The position numbers and the translations under genes were made by a program. A stretch of 64,000 nt of DNA, from positions 3,498-67,497 of the forward strand of contig CAMXWV010000013.1 in assembly GCA_947252755.1 (NCBI GenBank). The letters run 5' to 3'. Positions 1 to 8,539 of the stretch are shown piece after piece. Source of the DNA: an uncultured Dermabacter sp. GTDB taxonomy: Bacteria > Actinomycetota > Actinomycetes > Actinomycetales > Dermabacteraceae. The notes beneath the pieces were generated by a model, which saw only the letters and a list, made by a program, of their open reading frames with translations, was not told where the DNA came from and searched no databases. Within the stretch, counting starts at the first letter, position 1. Each line of letters begins with the position of its first letter.

Positions 1-917
1 GAAAGATCCGAATCGTACTGAGTACGCAGAAGACCAAACCGAGAGCTGAGGCTAGCTATTTCATCATGGCGCTCCCGAAGGCTTGCGATCGCGTTAGCGT
101 TCTCTGACCGTTGAACGACTAAGTCGTCACGGGCAGCACTTACATCATCGAGAGCCCCGCTTGCGGTCGCCAGAGAGTTGTTGAGCCGAGCAAGCTGCTG
201 GCGAAGCTCATCTAGCGAGGGCGAGTCGTTCAGTTCCCGTTGGAGATCCCCAATAATTCGGTCAAGAACCTCAAGTTTATTGGCCGAAATCTTCTTCAGT
301 TCTGCCGCCTTCGGTATCGGCACTAACCCTGAGTCATCATCACCCTGGATGAACAACCTAAAGATGGCCGCCTCGACAGGGCGCTGCTGATACTGTCCTG
401 ACTCGATTGGAGAACGCTTGGTAATGATCGTCTCTTCGTCGACAGAAGTGAGCCGAATGACATCGCGCCACTCCAGCATTCGCGTGTCATTGTTTTGATT
501 CCTGCGCACATACATTTCGTCAAGGCCCGCAAGCGACAGCAAGCGTCGCGAAGCACTATTCGGATCTTTCGTCACATGCCTCGGGTCTAGATACTCAGCC
601 GGCGGCTGCGAAGTCAGTTCTCGGACATCCCCTTCCGCGACACCTATGTTGCCGCCGGTCAAGTCTCGGACGAGAGTGATAATACGTCCATCACCGACAC
701 CGAAGCCGAGATGAACATACTGATACCCTTTGCCCTCGTCCGGAATATCAATAGCTTTATCTAGCCCGAACGCGTAGCGGATGAGATCGAACACATGAGA
801 CTTCCCAGTATCTGACGCCCCGTGGATAACAGTTAGTTTATCCCCGAACTCGATTGTTGCGGGCGGGAGGTTCTTCCCGACGACCGTGAGGTGGATGAGT
901 TGAAGCCGACTAGTCAT
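1..917 (-). CDS. ABC-3C system ATPase (RecF/SMC-like AAA ATPase), partial
   Basis: The gene reads leftward from ATG at 917 and runs off the window with 305 codons visible, so it is missing its C-terminus. Near the N-terminus (residues 33-40) is a Walker A loop, GASDTGKS, inside a segment (KLTVIHGASDTGKSHVFDLI) typical of RecF/SMC-type ABC ATPases. From about residue 195 the protein becomes Leu/Arg/Glu/Asp-rich and coiled-coil-like, as expected before the distal half with the signature motif and Walker B, which is not visible. Its start overlaps the stop of the previous gene by ATGA, so it is translationally coupled. Inference: this is the motor/sensor of a three-component ABC-3C conflict system, supported by the two upstream genes. 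The composition is less GC-rich than the rest of the element, suggesting separate acquisition. Confidence 0.8.
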   Translation of the reverse strand, partial: MTSRLQLIHLTVVGKNLPPATIEFGDKLTVIHGASDTGKSHVFDLIRYAFGLDKAIDIPDEGKGYQYVHLGFGVGDGRIITLVRDLTGGNIGVAEGDVRELTSQPPAEYLDPRHVTKDPNSASRRLLSLAGLDEMYVRRNQNNDTRMLEWRDVIRLTSVDEETIITKRSPIESGQYQQRPVEAAIFRLFIQGDDDSGLVPIPKAAELKKISANKLEVLDRIIGDLQRELNDSPSLDELRQQLARLNNSLATASGALDDVSAARDDLVVQRSENANAIASLRERHDEIASLSSRFGLLRTQYDSDL

Positions 918-1390
918 CCCGTTCGTCCCCCCCCCCTCATCTGATCGAACTCTTCTGCCCAGGTCCCGAATACGGTGCCGAGGCGCATCCTGATGATCTC
1001 ATCGTCCAGCTGCCCGAACTCACTCGCCGCCCAAGCACATCGATGCCGCAGTCCGGCTAAGTACCTTGAATCTAAAGATTCCAGGAATGGTCGAGCGTCA
1101 TCACTCGCGCCGTAATAGATTCCAGAGACGTTTAGATCGCGAACGATAAGTCCACGTGAGCCCATCAAAAAGAGGCCTTTCCGAACCAGGTCACGTTTCA
1201 TTCCGAGTTCGCCAACTCGTGCTGGAATGGCGGGATGTAGACTCTCTGCCCCAGCAAAGTCCTCACTATGAAGCGCAACATGATCGAGAAGAACGATCCG
1301 AGAAAGATCAGCGCGCTGTGGGTAGAGGGCAGTCAGCAACGCAACAACTCGGACTCCAACTTCGAGCGGACTGTTCAGCAGTTGCGTCAT
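914..1390 (-). CDS. ABC-3C system middle component (MC2-like)
   Basis: Predicted 158-residue protein starting MTQLLNSPLEVGVRVVALL. This opening, followed by a segment like VLLDHVALHSEDFAG and then a PARVGELGMKRDLVRKGL helix, is the pattern I recognise from the winged-helix-like 'middle component 2' proteins of ABC-three-component systems. I chose ATG 1390 rather than an in-frame ATG at 1405 because it gives an ATGA overlap with the stop of the upstream effector gene, matching the ATGA overlap this gene makes with the ATPase downstream. Known for the family: the middle component links the ATPase to the effector. No catalytic residues are expected or seen. The family call rests on pattern memory and context. 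Confidence 0.78.
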   Translation of the reverse strand: MTQLLNSPLEVGVRVVALLTALYPQRADLSRIVLLDHVALHSEDFAGAESLHPAIPARVGELGMKRDLVRKGLFLMGSRGLIVRDLNVSGIYYGASDDARPFLESLDSRYLAGLRHRCAWAASEFGQLDDEIIRMRLGTVFGTWAEEFDQMRGGGRTG

Positions 1391-2484
1391 TCGTGGATCA
1401 CCCACGTAAGCCGGTCCTCATTGGACAGCTGATGGCATATTCCGCGACGATCCGCGGGCTCTGTTACCTGTATGAGAGCGTTTGCGCTGAGCTGCGCACT
1501 CACTGCTCTGTCCAGGGTTTGCCTGAGACGCTCCAGGCCATCAGAATGCTGCGCCTCTGCTGTTTCAATTATCGCATCGTAAAGTTCGTTCTGAAGCCCT
1601 TCAAAGGTACTCGAGGGCACGCTGTCGCGCGCAAAACTTCGGAGGGCCTCGGCGCGGAAGAAGCTTTCGCGTTGTCGCCGCAGGTGCCTACCTGTCCAGT
1701 CGTGCGCTTCGGCTGCGGGAATATTGGTCACCTCTTCGTACCGTTCCTGGTAGGCATCAACCAGTTTTCGTACGTAGACCATCTCGCCAGATAACACTTC
1801 GGGCGGGAGCGGATCGGCGGCCGGCCGATTTGGGAGGCCTCCACCGAATCGAGCTGCATGATACGGCGTCAGCGAGTGTTGTTCGATAAGCGCGAGAACT
1901 TCGATCGATCCGAACATGGAGAAGTCCGTGACCGCCGCGAGTTCTAGAACGGAAGCTCGGGTTTGTTGATCGAGGTCTTTGAAAACCTTTGCTTTTCCCG
2001 ACGTGACTTGTTCCAGGAACTTCTTCTTCAGTTCCGTCGGAGTCGAGATCAGGTGGCCGAGGCTTGTTGCCAGTCCACGCGGGGCGATGAAACTATAGCT
2101 CGACGGTAGTGTGTAGAGAGGATTTTGCACAGGGAGAAGAAACACCTTGAGCATCTCTGGCCATGCGATTGAAGGCGTCAAGCTTTTATCATAGTGCTTC
2201 CCTTGGAAGCAATCCCACTCGCCCTCGAAACCTTGGGCCGACTTAAACCCAGCTACGTCGACGCCTCGATCACCCGAGCCGCCGAACCGCTGTACTCTCG
2301 TGTACTTGGGCATCAGTCCAGCTGCCCACTCCTCGATGAAGATCTCCCATTCATCGGGATCATAGGTCTGGATGATCTTCCGCGGGGCTAGACGCGGTCC
2401 GTGCTCTGCTCGGTCGGCGCTGAGTGCCCCACCCTCTTGCGGCAGCTGCAAGTCGCGCACGTTGATCGCGTCAGTTGTCGACAC
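1387..2484 (-). CDS. ABC-3C effector: Mrr/REase-like N-terminal domain plus ABC-3C C-terminal region
   Basis: 365 residues from a GTG start at 2484, preceded by a strong Shine-Dalgarno (GAGGAGGGG on the minus strand, about 2491-2500). Residues about 45-100 look like a PD-(D/E)xK nuclease: an early acidic helix, then GSGDRGVDVAGF with D76, then a strand ending DCFQGK (D91, Q94, K96), i.e. the D...QxK arrangement of Mrr-type restriction enzymes. The remaining ~250 residues are helical with no recognised enzyme motif; in this setting they are probably the C-terminal module that contacts the middle component. First gene of the three-gene operon. Inference: DNA-cleaving effector released or activated by the ATPase. 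A possible -10 (TAGAAT, minus strand, 2519-2524) precedes the gene, without a convincing -35. Confidence 0.78.
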   Translation of the reverse strand: MSTTDAINVRDLQLPQEGGALSADRAEHGPRLAPRKIIQTYDPDEWEIFIEEWAAGLMPKYTRVQRFGGSGDRGVDVAGFKSAQGFEGEWDCFQGKHYDKSLTPSIAWPEMLKVFLLPVQNPLYTLPSSYSFIAPRGLATSLGHLISTPTELKKKFLEQVTSGKAKVFKDLDQQTRASVLELAAVTDFSMFGSIEVLALIEQHSLTPYHAARFGGGLPNRPAADPLPPEVLSGEMVYVRKLVDAYQERYEEVTNIPAAEAHDWTGRHLRRQRESFFRAEALRSFARDSVPSSTFEGLQNELYDAIIETAEAQHSDGLERLRQTLDRAVSAQLSANALIQVTEPADRRGICHQLSNEDRLTWVIHE

Positions 2485-2657
2485 GCAGCCCCTCCTCGTC
2501 GAGCATTACATGGCTGCGATTCTACGCCAGAGGGCCAGCCATGCGTGTCACGATGGCCCCGGTGTCGTGCTGTGAGGCCTACCCGGCCAGGAGCAATTGG
2601 CCAGACACTCGCGCCGCCCGCGACCGAGAGCGGTGCCAGTTGGTGCTGTGGGCCCGG

Positions 2658-3059
2658 TCAGTCGTCGCGGCCGTCGCTAGCGAGCGGATCGTCGTGCCGT
2701 TCCTGAAACTCGACGTAGGTCTGCTTGACTCCGGTGAGGAGAGCACCACGCCCATCGGTTGTCTTCTCCTTCGTGACGAGGATCGTCACTCCGGCCTCCT
2801 GGAGTCGCTGCACCGTGGCGAGGTGATCGGCGTACTTGGAGCCGAGCCGAGCGAGATCGGTGACGATGAGCCCGGTCTCGTCCTCCCGCTCGACGGCATC
2901 GAGCACGCCTTGCAGACCGTAGCGACTGCGCCCGACGTCGGTGAAGACCTCGGTGACGGTCATGCCGTGCTCGTCAGCGTAGCGGCGGCAGTCGGCTTCT
3001 TGCTGATCCAGCCAGGTCGGGTTCTCTGCCGCGCTGTACCGGTAGGTGACGGCCTTCAT
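2658..3059 (-). CDS. stand-alone resolvase-domain (serine recombinase N-terminal) protein
   Basis: 133 residues matching only the catalytic domain of small serine recombinases: N-terminal TYRYS with the likely nucleophile Ser9, a central acidic helix, then a TDLARLGSK segment corresponding to the D-x-x-R-x-x-R active-site helix of resolvases. The usual Arg after Asp is shifted, so the active site may be atypical. There is no C-terminal helix-turn-helix, so it cannot bind DNA the way Tn3-type resolvases do; the tail is short and acidic. It overlaps the upstream membrane-protein gene by 4 bases (ATGA), indicating a two-gene operon. Such truncated resolvase-like proteins occur in actinobacterial mobile elements; whether it recombines DNA is unknown. 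Confidence 0.65.
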   Translation of the reverse strand: MKAVTYRYSAAENPTWLDQQEADCRRYADEHGMTVTEVFTDVGRSRYGLQGVLDAVEREDETGLIVTDLARLGSKYADHLATVQRLQEAGVTILVTKEKTTDGRGALLTGVKQTYVEFQERHDDPLASDGRDD

Positions 3060-3466
3060 GACGCACCTCCGGCCATGACCAGAACCTCATCCGGCGTCGT
3101 ACCGCGCGATTCGACTTCGCGGCGGGCAGTGCGACGCTGGGCGTGCTCTCGGTAGCGAACGCGGGCGAGGGCGATGAGGCTCATCGGGCCGAGCCAGAGC
3201 ATCTTGAGCGCGTTCCATGCGCACAGCAGGACGACCAGGTGGAGCCATCCAGGGCCGCCCTGCTCGATGTGGTCGGTCAGGAGCTTGACGGCGGCGATGT
3301 AGGGGGCGGCGAGCAGCATCGCGGGAATGCCCCATTTTAGTCCGCGGCGGGTGTAGACGGCATCGCGGACGCGGTTCGTCGGGAAGAGCCGGCGGGCCGG
3401 TTCCAGGTTCTGGGCGGTGTTCTCGCTCTGGCGCCAGCGGCGTCGGACGCGGTCGCTGAGAAACAT
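3056..3466 (-). CDS. small two-TM membrane protein of the mobile element
   Basis: 136 residues from ATG 3466, chosen because GGAGG lies 6-10 bases upstream (3472-3478); a longer frame begins at 3487. Basic N-terminus (SDRVRRRWRQ), then two hydrophobic segments (WGIPAMLLAAPYIAAVKLLT and WLHLVVLLCAWNALKMLWL) and a basic C-terminal tail. Overlaps the resolvase-domain gene by 4 bases. Similar small proteins in actinobacterial ICEs are sometimes labelled 'sulfate permease', but I see no transporter fold; two helices are too few. Function unknown. Confidence 0.6.
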   Translation of the reverse strand: MFLSDRVRRRWRQSENTAQNLEPARRLFPTNRVRDAVYTRRGLKWGIPAMLLAAPYIAAVKLLTDHIEQGGPGWLHLVVLLCAWNALKMLWLGPMSLIALARVRYREHAQRRTARREVESRGTTPDEVLVMAGGAS

Positions 3467-3628
3467 CGGTGGGCCTCCATTCAACACGGTTCGAATGATC
3501 GAGAAGCGGCGTGTTGGTGGTGGCCCGGACGGGGCGATCCCGAAGGACCCTACAGATGGAATGCCTGCGCTTCACCTCCTAGTTTACGCCGGGGCCTGGC
3601 GAAGGGGAAGGTCTCGTCGCGATGCCGG

Positions 3629-3640
3629 GTGCACCTGCGC
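3629..3640 (+). promoter_or_regulatory. element-wide GTGCACCTGC motif, copy 1 (before dprA-like gene)
   Basis: GTGCACCTGCGC lies 33 bases upstream of the ATG chosen for the DprA-like gene. The same core occurs before several other genes of the element (8453, 28577, 30916, and inverted at 25225-25234), which suggests a shared operator or activator site. Function inferred only from position and repetition. Confidence 0.4.
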
Positions 3641-3672
3641 TGGTAGTGCCTGGTGAGTGGAAGGACCCGGTC

Positions 3673-4677
3673 ATGGTTGCTCTGGCTAACTACGCCTCCG
3701 ATGAGCGAACGGCCCGCGTGATGCTCTCGATGATCGTCGAGCCCGCGGACGCGAACGTGGGGCGCCTGCTGCGGCGTGAGGGCGGGATCGAGACGCTGCG
3801 GTTGCTCGATACTGACGGCCCAATGCCAGGCGAGAGGCCCGAGGAAGCAGCGATCCTTCACCACCGCACCCAACTGGTCTCCTCGGGAGCCGACTTCGAT
3901 GCAGTGCTCCGGCGGGCGCTCGACGGCGCATACGAGCCGCTGATCCCTGGCGATGCGCACTGGCCGGTCTCGGTGGACGCGCTGGGCGATCGTGCCCCAT
4001 ACGTGCTGTGGGCGAAGGGGGCGACCTCGTTCCTCGCATCCCGGCAGGAAACCCGGGTGACGATCACCGGTTCACGGGCATCGACCAGTTACGGCGACCA
4101 CGTCGCCAGCGAGCTCGCCCACGATGCGTCGAACGCGGAGCAGATCGTGGTCTCCGGCGGCGCCTACGGCATCGACGGCGCCGCCCACCGCGCTGCGCTG
4201 AGTAGCGGCGGGCAGACGATCGCGGTGATGGCCGGCGGTCCGAACCGGCTCTACCCGGCGGGGCATCGCGACATGCTCGAACAGGTTGGCGATGTGGGAT
4301 TGCTGATGAGCGAGATGCCGCCCGGGTCGGCGCCGACCCGGCACCGGTTTCTCACCCGAGGCCGGCTCCTGGCGGCACTGTCCTCGACGACGGTGATCGT
4401 GGAAGCCGGGGCACGCTCCGGCACCCTACACGTCGCCCGCGAAGCGCACGCCCTCGGTCGTGGGGTTGGGGCGGTGCCCGGCCCGGTCACGTCCGCGGCG
4501 AGCACCGGCACGCATCTGCTGCTGAGCGAGGGCACCGCCAGCCTCGTCACCGGCCACCACGACCTCGCCACCCTCACCAGCGACCGACGACGCCAGGCCC
4601 CGGCACGAACCACGGGCCTGAGCGCCGCACGCGATCTCGATGCCGTCGAGCAGGACCGGCCCGGCCGCTCCCTCTAA
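3673..4677 (+). CDS. DprA/Smf-like DNA-processing protein
   Basis: 334 residues with the Rossmann-like DprA fold: ITGSRASTSYGDHVASELA (nucleotide-binding-like start), then IVVSGGAYGIDGAAHRAAL, an AVMAGGPNRLYPAGHRDML loop, TRHRFLTRGRLLAALS and IVEAGARSGTLHVAREAHALGR. All are hallmark DprA motifs; the usual RSGSL is here RSGTL. DprA family proteins bind single-stranded DNA and load RecA in transformation; copies on conjugative elements may process incoming strands or take part in phage conflict. ATG 3673 was chosen over an in-frame ATG at 3622 because GGAAGG precedes it and because the 3629-3640 repeat motif would otherwise lie inside the gene. No winged-helix C-terminus is obvious. Confidence 0.75.
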   Translation: MVALANYASDERTARVMLSMIVEPADANVGRLLRREGGIETLRLLDTDGPMPGERPEEAAILHHRTQLVSSGADFDAVLRRALDGAYEPLIPGDAHWPVSVDALGDRAPYVLWAKGATSFLASRQETRVTITGSRASTSYGDHVASELAHDASNAEQIVVSGGAYGIDGAAHRAALSSGGQTIAVMAGGPNRLYPAGHRDMLEQVGDVGLLMSEMPPGSAPTRHRFLTRGRLLAALSSTTVIVEAGARSGTLHVAREAHALGRGVGAVPGPVTSAASTGTHLLLSEGTASLVTGHHDLATLTSDRRRQAPARTTGLSAARDLDAVEQDRPGRSL

Positions 4678-4686
4678 TCCACCAGG

Positions 4687-7600
4687 TCAGAGCGTGCGCC
4701 CCTGTCGGGCCTCCATCCCGAGGTCCGGTTGTTCGACGCTCCAGCTGTACCGGCTGAGCTGCTGCGCCCGCGTGAGCGCGGCAGTCGCGCGGGCGGCGTC
4801 GAGCTTCTGCGCATCCGATTCCGCATCGCGACCAAGCGGGGTGTCATCGGTAATCTGGTACCGGTCGCGGTACGCGGCGACAACCCGGCCGGCCTGCCGC
4901 CACCGCTGCGCCGTCCGTGCGTCCGCGGGCGGCTTGCCCAGCGCGGCCGTCCACGGCTTCCCCTGATCCCGGTCGCGGCCGAGGACCGCCGCTGCGCGGT
5001 GTTCGATCAGCTCTTCGCGTTCAGCGAGGGCGTGGTGCATCTCAGGGTCGGTCACGCCCGAGGCATACGGGATGAGCCCTGCGATCAGCCGCGGCGACCG
5101 GCGGGCGCGCCCGGACCCGGCGGGGCGGGCGGTGGCGCGGGCGAGGCGGTGATGCAGGACCGAGGCGAGGTCGTCGGCATCGGCGAAGTCCCTCGCCGCC
5201 ACCAGCCGTGGGAACAGGGCGTCGACGTCGTGATGGTTGGCCTCGGCGCGGCGCAGCTCTGCGGATAGGGCACCGTAGGCGTCGGAGCCGAGCACGAGAT
5301 CGACTTGCTCCTCGGTGAGGCCGGAAGTTTCGAGGAGGGTGGCCCAGCGGTCGTGCTGGCCGGCTTGGGCGATGGTCTCGTACTCCGCCGCCAACTGAGC
5401 GATGGACCCCCAGCGTTCGTGTTCGGCGGTGATGGTCTCGTGCGCGGACAGCTCGGCACCGACGTGCTGGAGCACCCCGTACAGGACGGATCGGGCGGTG
5501 GCGTCGGGCTTGTCGGAGGGGTGCGGGGCGACATGCGCGTCGTCTGTGGTGTCGGTGGCGACGTAGGCGTAGTTCCGGTGCCGGCCGCGGGTCATCGCGA
5601 CGTAGAAGTTCTCCCGCGTCGTCGTCGCCGTCACCACCGTATGCGCGGTATCGACCGTGACGCCTTGGGCGCGGTGCCCGGTGATCGCATACCCCAATTC
5701 GACCTGCTCCGCGACATACGCGGCCGGCAGTACCAGTGAGCCGCCGAAGCGTCGTCCGGCGGGGCGGACGGTGATCGACCCATCCCCGGCGACGGCGGTG
5801 ATCGTCCAGCGGTCGCCGTTGCGCACCCAGTTCTTGCCGTTCTTCGACCGCAGGCGCCGGTCGTTCTCGCGCGTGATGACCCGATCGCCCTTGGATGCCT
5901 GGGTGCCGTCATGCAGGGTGACCTCTCGGCCGGGTGTGATCGTGCCGTCGAGGATGAGGTCGGCGCGGGCACGCTCGTTGAGCTGGGTGACGGTGTCGCG
6001 GGTTTCGGCGACGAGGATCGACGCCCGCCCCGCCTGCACGTCGTGTCGCCAGGCGGTGTAGGCGGCATCGACCATCGCGTCCTGCTCCCCGCCGCGCACC
6101 CGGTCGTGCTCGATGAGCGTGTCGATCGCCGGGGTACGGCCGTGGCGCAGGGCCAGCGAGTTGGCCTTCTCCCATTGATGGGTGAACCGGTGCACGTCGA
6201 CCAGTTCGGGGGCGTCTTCGCGGTCGTGGACGAGCATCCCGAACGCCCCGCCCGCATCCACGGCCTGGAGCTGTGACCAGTCACCCACGAGCAGAACTTT
6301 CGCGCCGGCGTGTTCGGCGAGGCCGGTGATGCGATCAAGCGAGCCGTTGCCGGCCAGGGATGCCTCGTCGAGGATCACGAGCTGGTCCTTGTCGAACGTG
6401 GTCCCGTGGAGGAGGTGCATCTGCCACCAGCGGGCCGTGTTCTCCGTCTCGATCCCGAGCTCCTCGCCGAGCACCTGCGCCGCGTTCTCCGACGGCGCCA
6501 ACCCCACCACGCTGCCGGCCCCGTGCTGCTTCTCCCACGCCCGTTTCAACGCGCTCATCGCCGTCGTCTTCCCCGCACCGGCGGGCCCGACGAGCACGTC
6601 CACGACCCGGCCCGACACGGCGATCCGCTGAAGGGCATCGGCCTGATCGGGGCCGAGCCGGCGCCCTTCCGCGTCGGGCCTGCTGGTGATCTTCTCGACG
6701 GTGGCCAGTTCCACGGTCGGCCGGTCGTGGCGTGGGAGCGGTCGAGGAGGCGGTCTTCTGCGGCGAGCAGTTCCTCGGTGGAGTACAGGACGGCGCTGGG
6801 GTGGCGGAAGCGGCTCGACCCGTCGGGGCGGCGGAACACGACCGGGCTCGATGCCAGCTCCGGCGGCGTCAACCGCAGCGACGCCTGCTCGGCCGCGTCG
6901 GTCACCATCCCGGTGATCGCCTCTCGATCCGCCGCCGACGCGAACCGCACCTTCATGAGTTGGCGGGAGGCTTCGGCGTGGAGGTTCCAGCGCCGCCACG
7001 TCGACCGCTTCTCACCCACCGCGGCGACGACGGACGGGCCGAGGTCGGTTATGGTGTCCAGCGGTATATCGTCGGCCCGCAGCAGCGCGGTCTGCTCGGC
7101 GGTGGTGGTGAGGGTGCGCGCCCAGCCGGTCACGTTCGCGCCCAAGACCTCGCCGGCGCGGTGACGCCAGTTGGCGGTGAGGGTAGCGAGTGACTGCACC
7201 TGCTTCTCCGGGCGGGTCGCGAGCGTCGCCTGGGCGCGGAGCTTCAGGACCGTCTTCGCCGACGGCTCACGGCCGTGCTTGGCCCGGTAGGCGTCGATCA
7301 GGCGGGTCTTCTCCTCCTCGATCTGCCGGGACCGCGACGAGAACTCCGAGATCAGCTCGTCGGGCACCGGGGCGAGCTCCCACGCCGGGTTCCGATCCCG
7401 GCCCCGCTCCCTGGTCTCCCACTCGATCCCGAACATGCCCGTGGTCCGATCCGCCAACGTGGCGTTGTACAGCTCGGACAGCGCGACGACCGCGGCATGC
7501 ACGGGCCGACCGGCGAGGGTGCGCCACTTCTGGTCCTGCACGGTGAGGACCTTGTTGCTCACCACGACGTGGGTGTGCAACTGCGGATCACCGCTGCGCG

Positions 7601-8246
7601 AGTCGTAGTGATCGAACGCGGTGGCGAGGACGCCGGCGACATCGACGTGCGCGACCGCGCCGTCCGGTCCGGCGGCGCCGACGCGGGTGGCCGCGACCTC
7701 GCGTTCGAGGAACGCAACCACCTCCGCAACCGCCTGATGATGCGCGTCCGCAACACCCCACCACGCCGACAGCGACTTCGGCACCGAGAACGTCAAGTCA
7801 TACCCGGCGACCGCGCGGCGGGTGCCGCGCTCGGCCTCCTCCGCCTCGATGGCCGCGACCTGCTCCGCACGCGACACCGGCCCCAGCTCCGGGTCGAGGT
7901 CGGCGACCCGATGGTCGACGCGCTCCTGCACGCTCGCGTACTGCCGATACGCCTCACCCAACGGCTCACCCGTGATCGGGTCGCGGCCCATCCCGACCAG
8001 GAGCTGGAGCTGCGCCTCCGACACCCGCCCGCTTTCGCTGAGCTCACCGCCGCCGAGGTACGGCAGGCCCGACCCCATCCAAAACCCGGGAGGAGTTCCC
8101 TCCTCCGTGTAATACCTCGTCAACGGGGTCGAGAGGAAGCGGTCGCCGTCACCGGCGGCGACGGTGCGCAGCAGGTACTCGTAGCCGTCGCCAGCCGACA
8201 TCACTCGCATCGAGACCGTCATACCGGCCAGGTGAGCCGACGACAT
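4687..8246 (-). pseudogene. MobF (TraA/TrwC-like) conjugative relaxase-helicase, split by a frameshift
   Basis: The upstream piece (8246 to about 6714) is the relaxase domain: candidate catalytic tyrosines in RYYTEEGTPPGFW (Tyr45/46), TFSVPKSLSAWWG, and the metal-binding triad region DPQLHTHVVVSNKV (HxH at 224-226). At about 6714-6730 the frame changes: relaxase text up to HATTGRP continues one frame over as TVELATVEKITSRPD. The downstream piece is a RecD-like helicase: Walker A GPAGAGKTTAM, Walker B VILDEASLAG, and YAITGHRAQGVTVDTAHTVV plus ENFYVAMTRGR near the end. Rejoined length would be about 1,186 residues, normal for MobF proteins. A single-base indel explains the break. If real, conjugative nicking and strand unwinding are uncoupled or lost. 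The gene points away from the candidate oriT at 8273-8299. Confidence 0.88.
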
Positions 8247-8272
8247 CTCACAACGGCGAAGCGTCTCAACCT

Positions 8273-8299
8273 CCCGTTGTCAACTTAGGTTGACGGCGG
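8273..8299. other. candidate oriT hairpin upstream of the relaxase
   Basis: A perfect inverted repeat GTCAAC-TTAG-GTTGAC (8279-8294) extends outward with two G-T pairs and then CCC/GGG pairing, giving an imperfect stem of about 12 base pairs. It lies 27 bases upstream of the relaxase start. MobF relaxases nick next to such inverted repeats, usually beside their own gene. No nic-site consensus can be assigned by eye, and a regulatory role is equally possible. Confidence 0.4.
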
Positions 8300-8452
8300 G
8301 GGCCTCGCTTGAAAGACGTGTGGCGGCTCGTGGAGCGGCGAGAGCGACGGGGCGCGGAGGAGGTCGAGTAGCACACTGTCGTGAGGGTCGGTGCAGCGCG
8401 GGCGAGAGCTTCTCGGGGCCGCGATAGTTCGATACGCGCCGGTCGTCTGGTG

Positions 8453-8468
8453 GTGCACCTGGCAGGTG
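8453..8468 (+). promoter_or_regulatory. GTGCACCT motif with 13-bp palindrome, copy 2
   Basis: GTGCACCTGGCAGGTG contains the perfect palindrome CACCTG-G-CAGGTG (8456-8468). It lies between the divergent relaxase and methyltransferase genes, about 90 bases before the first recognisable methyltransferase codons. It shares its left half with the other element-wide copies. Confidence 0.4.
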
Positions 8469-8539
8469 TTCAGCCCGGCAGGTCGGGGCCAGCAGGTCGC
8501 GTCGAGTTCCCGGGGTTCACGACACCTGCGGAGCCCTCA

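Noticed and set aside
1..570. 13-bp inverted match GAAAGATCCGAAT (1-13) with ATTCGGATCTTTC (558-570).
   Set aside because: Both lie within the ATPase coding sequence; one chance match of this length in coding DNA is not evidence of an element end.
3056..3466. Calling the two-helix protein a sulfate permease.
   Set aside because: Too short and lacks any SulP or ABC transporter motif; the label is probably a propagated misannotation.
4687..8246. Programmed frameshifting to make the relaxase-helicase.
   Set aside because: No slippery heptamer or downstream pseudoknot is evident, and MobF proteins are single polypeptides; a simple indel is more likely.
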